NCBI GenBank assembly: GCA_964459995.1
Contig: CAYWOR010000006.1
Span: 62,001-126,000, forward strand
Direction of reading: 5' to 3'
DNA from: CAZSHG01 sp964459995
Lineage (GTDB): Bacteria; UBP14; UBA6098
DNA length: 64,000 nucleotides
Position numbers and translations under genes: made by a program
The notes under the pieces: generated by a model
Told to the model about the DNA's origin: nothing
The model's input: the letters and a program-made list of their open reading frames with translations, nothing else
The model's database searches: none
Part shown: in pieces, positions 25,156-33,108 of the stretch
Layout: every line of letters starts with the position of its first letter
Numbering within the stretch: the stretch's first letter is position 1

Positions 25156-26196
25156 TTATTCATCGTAACTTGCCTTGACTTTATCAGCATAAGCCTTTAA
25201 ATCCGCTAAATCACTCGCTACGTCTTGGTCAGCATCTGCAACTGCAAAGCTATAGAATGTGGGATAATCGCGAATAACCCGTTTTACTTCATTTACATAA
25301 TCATCGTTATCGAAAAGGCCATTATCTTTTCTTGTAAGAAGAATAACCGAGCTTAAAAACAGGTTGCCAGCTCCATTTTCATAGATATCTATTCCCTTAT
25401 GTTCACAAATCCAATCATCCTTCGTGTTCTTAAGGACAATTGATTTAGCTATCGATATAGCTATCCTGGATTTTTCTTCGATTTTATCAAATTCGAGAGA
25501 ACCGAATTTGTGATGAATCTCATCCCGAATATCTTCATGATTCTCGATATTAGCTTCATAATCGGTTTGGAATTCAGTTTCAATCGTGTCCGAGATATGG
25601 CTTACACTTGAATTGCTATGTAAGATGGGAGTAGTTAACATCAACAAAAATCGGTCTTTTCCCAAATCTCGTTGTATCTCGAAGACTTTTTGCAATCCAG
25701 GTAACAAAGTGGGATGATGATCGACATCGAGAAGAGAAGCGCAAGGATCGAAGTTGATGATGTCGAATGGGAATGCTCTCATCAAATCCGAACGAGCTCT
25801 TCTTTGTCTCGCGGCTTTCCTTTGAGCTAAAGTATCCCTTTCCCTTGGAATCGTGGTTTCATCACTTTCTCCACCATCTTCATCGGCAGTTAGGAGTTTA
25901 CCAATTTCTCCATATAGTATAGGAGGTCCAAGGGGTGGCTTTAAAGATTTTTCGATCTCAGCAATTTTAATCCAACACATTTCGCAAATTGTTATATTTT
26001 GGATCCTTTGGTTTCTATTACGGTTTAATATCCCCATTTTCTCTAACATGAAAACGTCAACAGCATCAACGCCACATAGAGTAAAATACTTGATCTGGTT
26101 CGATGAGTTAGATTCAAATTCCCGACATGCAGGTTTCCACGTATAGAACCTAGCGCAATGTTTAGGTTTATATGTCCACCAATTAGGCTCACTCAT
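25156..26196 (-). CDS. Methyltransferase-like protein of a DndC/GHKL operon
   Basis: A 346-residue protein of no family I can name with certainty. Its order of elements suggests a class I methyltransferase-like Rossmann fold: strand 1 FTLCGVDAVDVFMLEKMGIL, strand 2 with terminal acidic residue NITICEMCWIKIAEIEKSL, then GEIGKLL, then FDIINFDPCASLL in the place of motif IV. The glycine-rich loop of motif I is poor, so activity is doubtful. Cysteines at about 14, 24, 41, 70 and 73 could bind metal. Residues 105-145 are charged and basic. The start overlaps the stop of the GHKL gene (ATGA), so the two are probably made together. A role in DNA modification or phage defence is inferred from the neighbours only. 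Confidence 0.72.
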   Translation of the reverse strand: MSEPNWWTYKPKHCARFYTWKPACREFESNSSNQIKYFTLCGVDAVDVFMLEKMGILNRNRNQRIQNITICEMCWIKIAEIEKSLKPPLGPPILYGEIGKLLTADEDGGESDETTIPRERDTLAQRKAARQRRARSDLMRAFPFDIINFDPCASLLDVDHHPTLLPGLQKVFEIQRDLGKDRFLLMLTTPILHSNSSVSHISDTIETEFQTDYEANIENHEDIRDEIHHKFGSLEFDKIEEKSRIAISIAKSIVLKNTKDDWICEHKGIDIYENGAGNLFLSSVILLTRKDNGLFDNDDYVNEVKRVIRDYPTFYSFAVADADQDVASDLADLKAYADKVKASYDE

Positions 26197-27827
26197 AGCA
26201 CGGCCTCAAGCAGTTCTTTCAGGAGCCGATCAAAAACCTTTCTTTGTTCTTCCTTGTTTTCGCTTTGAAGGGCGATATCAAAGGCTACAGTTACTGCTTT
26301 ATAAACCTTGTTTCGTGTTTTTCCTTTTAGGGGTTCTGGATCCGTATTGACGATAATCTCATTTCCCTTTTCGGTTACCGTTGGTTTTTTTCTCCCAAGT
26401 TGTTCTAACTTCACTTTTTGTTTTAGTGCGGGATCTTCTTCAATTATATTTTTCAACTCTGAATAATAATCTTCCTCTTTTCTTTCTCGAATTCCTATTC
26501 GTCTCTCTTTGCCTAATCTATCTAGGTCCGCTAAAACTACTTTCAGCTTATTGTGCAATTCCCTCTGGAGAGTCCGGTAGTGCTCATCGTGTTCGTTGAA
26601 ACTATCTCTGTCCAAATTCAGGGCAGATTCAAGTCCATATTCAACAAATATTTCACCTGAAACCCACCTGCTCCTCATTGTTTCGACTGCCTCAATATAG
26701 TTTAAAAAAGTCCTATCGTAGCAACCAATACCTACATTGCGAAGTCTTATCTGGATTCCATTGAGTTCCATTGGTCGAATATACTGAGAAGCTTGTCCGA
26801 AAATATAACCTCTAAACTTCAGTCTTTCTCCATAAACTTGATCATCGAACTCGAAGTAATATAGCTTTGGCTTTAGATCTTCATAGTTTTCGTCTGTAGT
26901 TGGGAGTTCAATGAAACGCTTTAAATTAATACCCTCAAACCTGACTTTGAATTTTTGCGACTCGAATTCTTCTTGCTTTTCCTTGATGAGATTTTTTGCC
27001 TTTTCAAAGTCCTCTGTTTCTTTTTCCTTTTTTCTAAACTTTGAAATGTCAATTGGATATTTAGGTAGCTCCCCGAAATAAGGAAGGGGGCACAACATTG
27101 ATAATTCCCAAATTGCTTGAAGATATGGTCCTTTTCCGTTAATCGTGCGATTGCCTTTCCCAAAATACTTTTTATGAAGTTCCGAAGTTCTAAACGGAAG
27201 GCCGTTTTCTTCTTCCTTGGTTTTGCTTCTTTCCATTTCACCGATAAAAGAAGTCCTTACGTCGTCTGAGAAAATCCGAAATCCCTTTTTATCTGGATCG
27301 TAATCAATATCCTTCAATTCATATTTGCCCGCAATGAAATCATCTTTTTGTGGATTCTCTTCAATCATCTGCTCTTCGGTAGTAGGTATATCAAGATCGC
27401 TTAAAGTGATTTCCGCGCGAAAAGCTGACTTCACGCCTTCACGTTCACAATGGGACTCTATCTTAAAGCTCTTCGTTATCTGGCCAATTGCAAAAAGGCC
27501 TATTCCAAGCCTGCCAATAATGGGTCGGTTATACTTCTCTGTCCGGTCTTTTCCGCCGCGTCTTCGATGGCTTGTTCCCACTCCTTTGTTTGCAAAGTGT
27601 TCCTTAAACGCTTCCTTGGTCATCCCTTCACCGTCATCTTCGCAAAGAATATACGAGTAATACGGATAATTGGTGCTAATCAACACTTCTGTGGCGTCAG
27701 CGTCGTATGCATTGGAAACAAGCTCTTTTAAAGCCGCCGCGGTGCTTCGATAAATACCCTGGCTCAAATGAGAGAGAGTCGAATTCGAGACTACGATCTC
27801 ACCCGTCTCTGTAGTGGCATTAGCCAT
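26193..27827 (-). CDS. GHKL (Hsp90/MutL-like) ATPase
   Basis: A 544-residue ATPase. The Bergerat nucleotide site is complete: N-box ALKELVSNAYDADATEV (about residues 32-48, with the catalytic Glu), DDGEGM (about 63-68) and GRLGIGLFAIGQI (about 103-117), the last forming the ATP lid. The middle (190-430) is a transducer-like region with VEYGLESALNLDRDSFNEHD, and the end is a charged helical tail. No nuclease motif is seen. Proteins of this type occur in several bacterial defence modules. It overlaps the stop of the DndC-like gene upstream (TAATG) and the start of the next gene (ATGA). Base composition is clearly AT-richer than in the surrounding housekeeping genes, which suggests transfer. Confidence 0.9.
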   Translation of the reverse strand: MANATTETGEIVVSNSTLSHLSQGIYRSTAAALKELVSNAYDADATEVLISTNYPYYSYILCEDDGEGMTKEAFKEHFANKGVGTSHRRRGGKDRTEKYNRPIIGRLGIGLFAIGQITKSFKIESHCEREGVKSAFRAEITLSDLDIPTTEEQMIEENPQKDDFIAGKYELKDIDYDPDKKGFRIFSDDVRTSFIGEMERSKTKEEENGLPFRTSELHKKYFGKGNRTINGKGPYLQAIWELSMLCPLPYFGELPKYPIDISKFRKKEKETEDFEKAKNLIKEKQEEFESQKFKVRFEGINLKRFIELPTTDENYEDLKPKLYYFEFDDQVYGERLKFRGYIFGQASQYIRPMELNGIQIRLRNVGIGCYDRTFLNYIEAVETMRSRWVSGEIFVEYGLESALNLDRDSFNEHDEHYRTLQRELHNKLKVVLADLDRLGKERRIGIRERKEEDYYSELKNIIEEDPALKQKVKLEQLGRKKPTVTEKGNEIIVNTDPEPLKGKTRNKVYKAVTVAFDIALQSENKEEQRKVFDRLLKELLEAVL

Positions 27828-29098
27828 TATTTCTCCTCGTAGAACATGACTCTTGTCGAATCGTGGTATTTTTCGGACATTCGGCGGATACTTATCGTTT
27901 CGGCGTTTTTCAGGCTGAACCCGGCCAGTCTTTGCCGTTCGGTATCGAAGAGGTCATAATCTGCTATCGCCGCAAGCCTTCGCCCAGAGGGCAATTCGTA
28001 AACATACTTCTTCTTTCTGTCTTCGCGGTCGCTGTTGTCGTTTTTGTCTCTGCTAAGCATTTGGTTAATTCGCGTGATTTCTTGATCAGTAATCAAAACT
28101 TGGTCGTGGGTTAATGCGCGTTCGTTCATGTCGATAAGTTTATCCAAAAGTTCATATCTCGTCTTCATTAGGAAAGGTCCGAACCGAGCTTTCTTCGAGA
28201 TATAACTCGGGACATATTGCTCATCCTGATTTCTAATTCGGTAAATCCAATTTCTGAATTCAAGGAGTTCCTGCATCCATCCGTCGCCGTTCCCGCTATT
28301 TTGAATATGATAGGCGAGGGATTTGTCCTCATCGACAACAGTGCAAACCCAGCATCCGAAGCGAGAATCGCCGCAACTTTGCTGGTTTGTCTCCTGAACC
28401 ATCGGGCACTCGCCGCTTTTACATGCCGAACCGTATAATCTCAGCAAATCCTTATTGCTTCCGCCCCACGGCTTAGGCACTTGAAGCAGATAAGCCCATA
28501 CCTCAGCGTCGCTCATCTCGACTATCGGCGCATAGACGAAAGCGTTGTCCATCTGGTGTTTTCGGAGTGCCTGACCGTTGTCATACTTCCTCATCGCGGA
28601 GGCCCTATTAGCTGATTCGCTTTCCCGAGTTCCGAGAACGATGATTGCACTACTCTTTTCGTCGAGCGTCCTCTTTATATAAGCGCTTGTGGGATTGATC
28701 TTCAATCTCTCGGTGCACCACCTAAACCAACGGTTGGGTGAAGGATAGCCTTTGCCGATTAAGCAAACCCAAAATGAATCGTCGATTGTCGGTTTCGTTA
28801 CTTCGACCTGAAACAGATCTGGATTATGCGGAAAAAGCTCTCCTTTTCCGGCTTGTTCGATTTTCGACAATTGGTCTTCGACATATTTCGCTATGATCGG
28901 ATTCTCGACAAGTGTATCGTTGCAGATTACATGGATTTCTTTATTTAAGCGGTCTTTGGGCAATTTACGGAGGGCTTGGAAAATCATCTGCAGAACGCAA
29001 GTGCTATCTTTGCCTCCAGAATAACCTACAATCCAAGGTATGTTATCCTTGAGGTATTGTCTCTGAATTCGTTTTATAATTTCTGAATAATCTACCAT
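27827..29098 (-). CDS. dndC: DndC-like DNA phosphorothioation sulfurtransferase
   Basis: A 423-residue member of the PAPS-reductase/ATP-pyrophosphatase family. The PP-loop is GYSGGKDSTCVLQMI (about residues 25-39). DndC-type landmarks follow: RWFRWCTERLKINPT, GTRESESANRA, and the cysteine set CKSGECPM with CGDSRFGCWVCTVV, which in DndC holds a 4Fe-4S cluster. DndC passes sulfur from a DndA/IscS desulfurase to the DNA backbone. No dndA, dndB, dndD or dndE lies nearby; instead the gene leads an operon with a GHKL ATPase, a methyltransferase-like protein and a zinc ribbon. TGGAGAAA lies upstream of the ATG. It may act on DNA or on another acceptor; the assignment to DndC rather than another PAPS-reductase relative is good but not certain. 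Confidence 0.86.
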   Translation of the reverse strand: MVDYSEIIKRIQRQYLKDNIPWIVGYSGGKDSTCVLQMIFQALRKLPKDRLNKEIHVICNDTLVENPIIAKYVEDQLSKIEQAGKGELFPHNPDLFQVEVTKPTIDDSFWVCLIGKGYPSPNRWFRWCTERLKINPTSAYIKRTLDEKSSAIIVLGTRESESANRASAMRKYDNGQALRKHQMDNAFVYAPIVEMSDAEVWAYLLQVPKPWGGSNKDLLRLYGSACKSGECPMVQETNQQSCGDSRFGCWVCTVVDEDKSLAYHIQNSGNGDGWMQELLEFRNWIYRIRNQDEQYVPSYISKKARFGPFLMKTRYELLDKLIDMNERALTHDQVLITDQEITRINQMLSRDKNDNSDREDRKKKYVYELPSGRRLAAIADYDLFDTERQRLAGFSLKNAETISIRRMSEKYHDSTRVMFYEEK

Positions 29099-29155
29099 AG
29101 CACCGTTTTATTTCTCCAAAGGTAATTCCATAGAAGCCATTTGTCAACGACAAAA

Positions 29156-29396
29156 TCACTCGACCTCCAACCACCCATGCCCTTTTCCCTCTTTGTAGTC
29201 GTCGTGGGTGAGGGCGATTTCGACCCTGCGGTTGGCGCTGTCCGGCCCGCGGAAGATTGTTTCTGCCTTCGCCGGTTCTGTAGGGGAGGGTCTCAGACCC
29301 TCCCGTTCCATATCGCGGGCGGGTCTCAGACCCGCCCCTACAATTCGTTTGCGCATTTTCATCGCCGCCTTGCGGACGAGGTCGGCGGTTATTTAT
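29156..29396 (-). pseudogene. Detached 3' copy of the nuclease-like gene at 29952-30938
   Basis: On the minus strand the frame ITADLVRKAAMKM, then an insert, then TIFRGPDSANRRVEIALTH and KEGKGHGWLEVE, matches the C-terminus of the 29952-30938 protein (LTADLVRKAAMKM, TIFRGPD, KEGKGHGWLEIEA). The match begins at the stop of the toxin gene and ends at its own stop. It has no N-terminal part, so it is a fragment left by a partial duplication. The insert between KMR and TIFRGPD here is a type A repeat pair, whereas the full copy has type B and C repeats at the same place. Confidence 0.8.
29280..29342. repeat. Head-to-head type A palindrome pair inside the 3' gene fragment
   Basis: GTAGGGGAGGGTCTCAGACC (then CTCCC), a 15-base middle, and GGGCGGGTCTCAGACCCGCC (then CCTACA). 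It has the same pair architecture as 16400-16473 and keeps the reading frame of the fragment. Confidence 0.82.
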
Positions 29397-29658
29397 AAAC
29401 ATCCCTGCGAGGGCCTATGCGCTCAATAAAAATCACGTGTCGTGTGTAATCTACGAGCAGTATAATCCTTAGGTCGCCGAGTCTTATCCGGTAAAATCCG
29501 TCCCATACCCCAACCATCTTTGTAACGTCGATATTTACGTCCTTCTTCTCCGTCCAGCTAATGAATTTATTCAGGGCATCTATCAGGTCGTCTTCCGTGA
29601 GCGCCTTTTTGTGGATGGCTTTTTCGGCGTGGCTACTCAACTCGATGGTATATTTCAT
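29389..29658 (-). CDS. RelE/ParE-family toxin
   Basis: An 89-residue protein with the ParE/RelE fold pattern: an N-terminal strand and helix (IELSSHAEKAIHKKALTEDD), then the conserved strand set WDGFYRIRLGDLRIILLVDY and IFIERIGPRRDVYK. RelE relatives cut mRNA at the ribosome and ParE relatives poison gyrase; I cannot choose between them. It overlaps its antitoxin gene by ATGA. Its stop codon sits at the boundary of the duplicated nuclease-gene fragment. Confidence 0.85.
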   Translation of the reverse strand: MKYTIELSSHAEKAIHKKALTEDDLIDALNKFISWTEKKDVNIDVTKMVGVWDGFYRIRLGDLRIILLVDYTRHVIFIERIGPRRDVYK

Positions 29659-29882
29659 TTGTGTTCCAGGGTCAGAACTCTGGCCACCTCGCGCGACGGC
29701 TTCCCGTAGAGCTTCTCGATCTCTCTCTGCTCTTCCTCGGATATTTCGGGAACTTGCGCGAGCATCAACTCCATCATCCGAAACCTATATTCCTCGTCGA
29801 AAACTTCGCGAAACGCTTTCCGCGTTTCCTCGGCTATTAGTCTTCGGAGTTCGTCGATATCTATTGTGATTGTGCCGCTCAT
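29655..29882 (-). CDS. Antitoxin of the RelE/ParE pair
   Basis: A 75-residue acidic, helical protein (LRRLIAEETRKAFREVFDEE) directly upstream of the toxin and overlapping it by four bases. The N-terminus ITIDIDELRRLIAEE could contribute dimerisation or DNA contact, but no classic DNA-binding motif is clear. Size, order and overlap are those of a type II antitoxin. Such proteins bind and neutralise the toxin and usually repress their own promoter. Confidence 0.75.
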   Translation of the reverse strand: MSGTITIDIDELRRLIAEETRKAFREVFDEEYRFRMMELMLAQVPEISEEEQREIEKLYGKPSREVARVLTLEHK

Positions 29883-29951
29883 TTTTCATCCTCTCGTGCG
29901 CGATTATCAATTTTCTATACATAATTAAAATACCTTTTCCGCTGTAAAATG

Positions 29952-30938
29952 TCAAGCCTCGATCTCCAACCACCCATGCCCTTTTCCCTCTTTGTAGTCG
30001 TCGTGGGTGAGGGCGATTTCGCGTGTGGTGCCTGTGGTGCTGTCCGGCCCTCGGAAGATTGTGATAGCAGAACCCCCCTGACCCCCCTTGATAAGGGGGG
30101 CATCTATTGCAGAACCCCCATGGTCACCCTTCGTAAGGGGGATAAGGTCTTCGCCTCCCATGTCAAGGGAGGTGCCCGAAGGGCGGAGGGTTCGCATCTT
30201 CATCGCGGCCTTGCGGACGAGGTCGGCGGTTAGGTTCGTTTCGACAGGCGAGCCGGGAGACCCGGCCCCTACGGAATCGTCGGGCGGGGGCGGGTCGAGA
30301 AGGACTATTCGGGTTTCGCCGCCGCCGAGGGCGCATCCAACCACCACGCGTTGCGATATCGGGTCGGGGGCGGTTATCGCCTGCGTCTGGAGTTTGCCTT
30401 GACTGAGCGCAAGGTTGCCCGCGGTGCTGGTGGTTCCCTTCGCCTCGAACACACCGAGACTGCCGTCGGGGAAGGTGCACACGAAATCCGGCCTGCGCGA
30501 GCCGGTGGGAAACACCGCTCCCGCCTTGATCAGCGAGGAGCAGTCCGCCCATGTGTCGCAGTTGAACAGCTCTTCCATCGCCCACGCGCAAAAGCCCATG
30601 CCGAACTCGTCCGCCGCCACCGCCTTCTTGTGCGGGTCTTCAACGCCCGGCGAGATTATCAGGCTGTTGCTCTCACCGAATGCAAAGCCATGTTTCCAGA
30701 AGGGATACAGAGACATTGTTGCGAAGGGGTCGTCGGCAAGGTTCGCCTCGCCGATTGTCCGGCAAAGGTGCATGGGCAGGAGTTTTCGCTTGGTCTGGTA
30801 GTTCCCGAAATCGAAATCCCGAAAATCGCACAGGACGAACTTGTCCAGCTGAAGATTGTTGAACATCGCCTCGAACTTCGGGAATTCCGTCTCGTCGAGG
30901 TTGACGATTACTTTGTTGTCTTCGATTGTGATATGCAT
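29952..30938 (-). CDS. PD-(D/E)xK nuclease-like protein with in-frame repeat insertions
   Basis: About 328 residues from the ATG at 30938, which has AGGAGGCT upstream; a longer frame to 31004 lacks a ribosome site. The N-terminus MHITIEDNKVIVNLDETEF is a small beta unit, also found alone at 33109-33292. The middle has RRPDFVCTFPDGSLGVFEAK, whose Asp and ExK are spaced as in the PD-(D/E)xK nuclease core, so a restriction-type nuclease is inferred. The C-terminal part carries inserted peptides encoded by repeats (VGAGSPGSPVE; TLRPSGTSLDMGGEDLIPLT and PLIKGGQGGS) before the conserved end KEGKGHGWLEIEA. The partner and target are unknown. It lies between a toxin-antitoxin pair and perR-katA. Confidence 0.72.
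   Translation of the reverse strand: MHITIEDNKVIVNLDETEFPKFEAMFNNLQLDKFVLCDFRDFDFGNYQTKRKLLPMHLCRTIGEANLADDPFATMSLYPFWKHGFAFGESNSLIISPGVEDPHKKAVAADEFGMGFCAWAMEELFNCDTWADCSSLIKAGAVFPTGSRRPDFVCTFPDGSLGVFEAKGTTSTAGNLALSQGKLQTQAITAPDPISQRVVVGCALGGGETRIVLLDPPPPDDSVGAGSPGSPVETNLTADLVRKAAMKMRTLRPSGTSLDMGGEDLIPLTKGDHGGSAIDAPLIKGGQGGSAITIFRGPDSTTGTTREIALTHDDYKEGKGHGWLEIEA
30069..30196. repeat. Composite type B/C palindromic repeats in frame in the nuclease-like gene
   Basis: Read on the minus strand: AACCCTCCGCCCTTCGGGCA, CCTCCCTTGACATGGGAGG, TATCCCCCTTACGAAGGG, then CCCCCCTTATCAAGGGGGG and TCAGGGGGGTTCT. The block order equals that at 14919-15000 with one extra hairpin. Confidence 0.82.
30249..30272. 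repeat. Type A palindrome in frame in the nuclease-like gene
   Basis: CGAGCCGGGAGACCCGGCCC followed by CTAC. It encodes VGAGSPGS on the minus strand, just before the duplicated LTADLVRKAAM segment. Confidence 0.65.
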
Positions 30939-30983
30939 GATAGCCTCCTGAAAAAAATATAGGCTATGAGAGGCGAAATCGCA

Positions 30984-31020
30984 ATAAAAAAAGCTCCCGC
31001 GCAACGAAACGGGAGCCTTT
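30984..31020 (-). terminator. Terminator of perR-katA
   Basis: On the minus strand GGCTCCCG, a GC-rich loop, CGGGAGC and seven T. It lies about 20 bases after the katA stop at 31041. Confidence 0.85.
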
Positions 31021-31040
31021 GAGAGATAGGAAGCGGGTTT

Positions 31041-32549
31041 CTATTTCGCGGTCGCTTTGACGCGGTCTTCCTGAGTCATTTTTGCGAGGCGTTCGACCTC
31101 CGCGACATCGAGGCCGAGGCCATTTGCCACACGGGTGCCATAGTCCGCATCGGCTTTGAAGAACAGTGCTGTTTGGCGAAGCTGGATGCGCTTTTGCGCG
31201 TTTTTCAGATGGCCGACTATGTTGCTCACGAGGTGCTCGCGGTCTGTCTCTTTCATGACCTTGCGATACAGGTCGCCGGCCTGCACGAAATCGACATCGC
31301 CGAGTTTGTATTCGTGGCGCGCGGCCATGCCGCTAACATCGATGGGCGGAGGTGCGAAGTCGGCATCGGGATCGATGTTCGAGAAGCTGTTCGGCCAGTA
31401 GTTCGGGCCGCCGCCGCCGTTGTCGTCTCCGCGCATTGCTCCGTCGCGCTGGAAGCTGTTCATGGGGCATTTTTTCGGCGCATTGATCGGAAGCAGATGA
31501 TAGTTCGGCCCGAGGCGATGGCGCTGGGTGTCGCGATAGCCGAAGAGCCTTCCCTGAAGCATCTTGTCCGGCGAGGGGCCGATTCCCGGGACAAAATTCG
31601 CCGGTGCGAACGCCGCCTGTTCGACCTCGGCGAAGTAGTTCTCCGGATTGCGATTGAGCACCATTCGACCGACCTCTATCGGCGGGAAATCGCTGTGCGG
31701 CCATACTTTAGTTATATCGAAGGGATCGAAGCGATAGTCTTTCGCCTGCTCGGGAAGCATAATCTGCACCTCGACGCGCCATGAGGGGAAATTGCCCTTC
31801 GCGATTGACTCGAACAGGTCGCGGGTAGCGCAGTCCGGGTCAATACCGCGCATCTTGTCCGCCTCTTCGCCTGTGAAATTGTCGATGCCCTGTTCGGTTT
31901 TGAAGTGGAGCTTTGTCCAGAAATATTCGCCCTTTTCGTTGAACCACATGAATGTGTGTCCGGCGTAGCCGTTCATGTTTCGGTAAGTCCTCGGCGTGCC
32001 GCGATCCGAGAATAAGATTGTTACCTGATGATTTGATTCAGGTGTGAGCGAGAGGAAATCCCAGAACATATCCGCGTCTTTTAGGTTCGTTTTGGGATTG
32101 CGTTTCTGGGTGTGGATGAAGTCCGGGAATTTGAGTGAGTCGCGGATGAAGAACACCGGTGTGTTATTTCCTACTACATCGTAGTTGCCTTCCTCGGTGT
32201 AGAATTTCACCGCGAAGCCGCGCGGGTCGCGCTCGGAATCGGCGGAACCCTTCTCGCCTCCGACGGTGGAGAATCTGGCGAAGACATCAGTCTTTTTGCC
32301 GACTTCAGAGAGGAATTTGGCGCGCGTGTATTTTGAGACATCGTTGGTCACCTCGAAATAGCCGTGCGCACCCGCGCCCTTGGCGTGAACGACGCGCTCG
32401 GGGATGCGTTCGCGGTTGAAATGCGCCAACTTTTCGATGAGATTAACATCGTTGAGCGTAACAGGGCCTTTCTCGCCCGCGGTTTCAGAGCTTATGTCGT
32501 TGTCGATGGGCGCTCCAAAGCCGGTGGTCAGTTTTTTGTCGTCTTTCAT
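31041..32549 (-). CDS. katA: Haem catalase
   Basis: A 502-residue monofunctional catalase that turns hydrogen peroxide into water and oxygen in the cytoplasm. The distal His lies in RVVHAKGAGAHGYFEV (about residue 54), the distal Asn in VVGNNTPVFF, and the proximal haem-ligand Tyr in RLFGYRDTQRHRLGPN. The length fits the small-subunit clade. The start overlaps the stop of the perR gene upstream (ATGA), so the two are co-transcribed and probably induced by peroxide through PerR. A terminator follows. Confidence 0.97.
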   Translation of the reverse strand: MKDDKKLTTGFGAPIDNDISSETAGEKGPVTLNDVNLIEKLAHFNRERIPERVVHAKGAGAHGYFEVTNDVSKYTRAKFLSEVGKKTDVFARFSTVGGEKGSADSERDPRGFAVKFYTEEGNYDVVGNNTPVFFIRDSLKFPDFIHTQKRNPKTNLKDADMFWDFLSLTPESNHQVTILFSDRGTPRTYRNMNGYAGHTFMWFNEKGEYFWTKLHFKTEQGIDNFTGEEADKMRGIDPDCATRDLFESIAKGNFPSWRVEVQIMLPEQAKDYRFDPFDITKVWPHSDFPPIEVGRMVLNRNPENYFAEVEQAAFAPANFVPGIGPSPDKMLQGRLFGYRDTQRHRLGPNYHLLPINAPKKCPMNSFQRDGAMRGDDNGGGGPNYWPNSFSNIDPDADFAPPPIDVSGMAARHEYKLGDVDFVQAGDLYRKVMKETDREHLVSNIVGHLKNAQKRIQLRQTALFFKADADYGTRVANGLGLDVAEVERLAKMTQEDRVKATAK

Positions 32550-33031
32550 TTGCGTTCTCCTTTTTTAGTTTTAATTTGGTCGTTTGTCATATTTGCTAAG
32601 CATTTATTGCAAATGCCTTTGATTTCCACTAGAAGGCGGTTTGCCGTTCCGAGTTCCTCTATTTCAATCGGGATTTCGAGTTTGTCGAACTTATCGTTGT
32701 AGAAGTCGATGATCGCCCCGCATTCGGAACATACGAAATGGTGGTGAGTGTCGATATTGGCGTCGAATCGAGTTTTCGACTGAGTTGTTTCGATTGTGGA
32801 TATAAAGTCGAGGTCTTTGAGAAGCCATAGGGTGCGATAAACGGTGTCCAGCGAGATTGTCGGAACTCTTTGGGAGACAATCTGATAGACCCTTTCTGCG
32901 TCCGGATGTTCCTCTGACTCCAAAACAGTTCTGAAAACCTCCAAACGCTGATTAGTAGCTTTAATCCCTGCTTCTCTCAGACAGTGAATGAGGTATTGTA
33001 TTCTCTGTTCTATGTCGTTATCGTTCTTCAT
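32546..33031 (-). CDS. perR: Fur-family peroxide-responsive repressor
   Basis: A 161-residue Fur-family regulator. The winged helix (residues 15-85) includes ATNQRLEVFRTVLESEEHPD and ISLDTVYRTLWLL. The regulatory metal site is supplied by RFDANIDTHHHF, and the structural zinc by CSEC and CNKC. The Asp within RFDANID and the pairing with katA favour PerR over Fur, because PerR senses peroxide by oxidation of a site histidine. It should repress its own operon. A promoter lies at 33050-33077. Confidence 0.9.
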   Translation of the reverse strand: MKNDNDIEQRIQYLIHCLREAGIKATNQRLEVFRTVLESEEHPDAERVYQIVSQRVPTISLDTVYRTLWLLKDLDFISTIETTQSKTRFDANIDTHHHFVCSECGAIIDFYNDKFDKLEIPIEIEELGTANRLLVEIKGICNKCLANMTNDQIKTKKGERK

Positions 33032-33049
33032 AATTTATTTTTAGATAGT

Positions 33050-33077
33050 AATATATTCTTATTTAGATAATTTGCAA
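33050..33077 (-). promoter_or_regulatory. Promoter of perR-katA
   Basis: On the minus strand TTGCAA, a 16-bp spacer and TATATT, within an AT-rich stretch. The word TTTAGATA occurs twice on the plus strand (33040 and 33062), 22 bases apart, around the -10 region and could belong to operator sites, but a canonical PerR box is not clear. Confidence 0.45.
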
Positions 33078-33108
33078 GCTCAATTTTTATGTTTTTTGGA
33101 TGCGCTGT

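Noticed and set aside
24955..29098. Complete Dnd or Ssp phosphorothioation system
   Set aside because: Only the DndC-like protein is present; no cysteine desulfurase, DndB, DndD, DndE or Ssp partner is visible.
29785..29973. 62-residue minus-strand frame overlapping the antitoxin
   Set aside because: It is out of frame with the antitoxin, has an Asn/Arg/His-rich shadow composition and matches no family.
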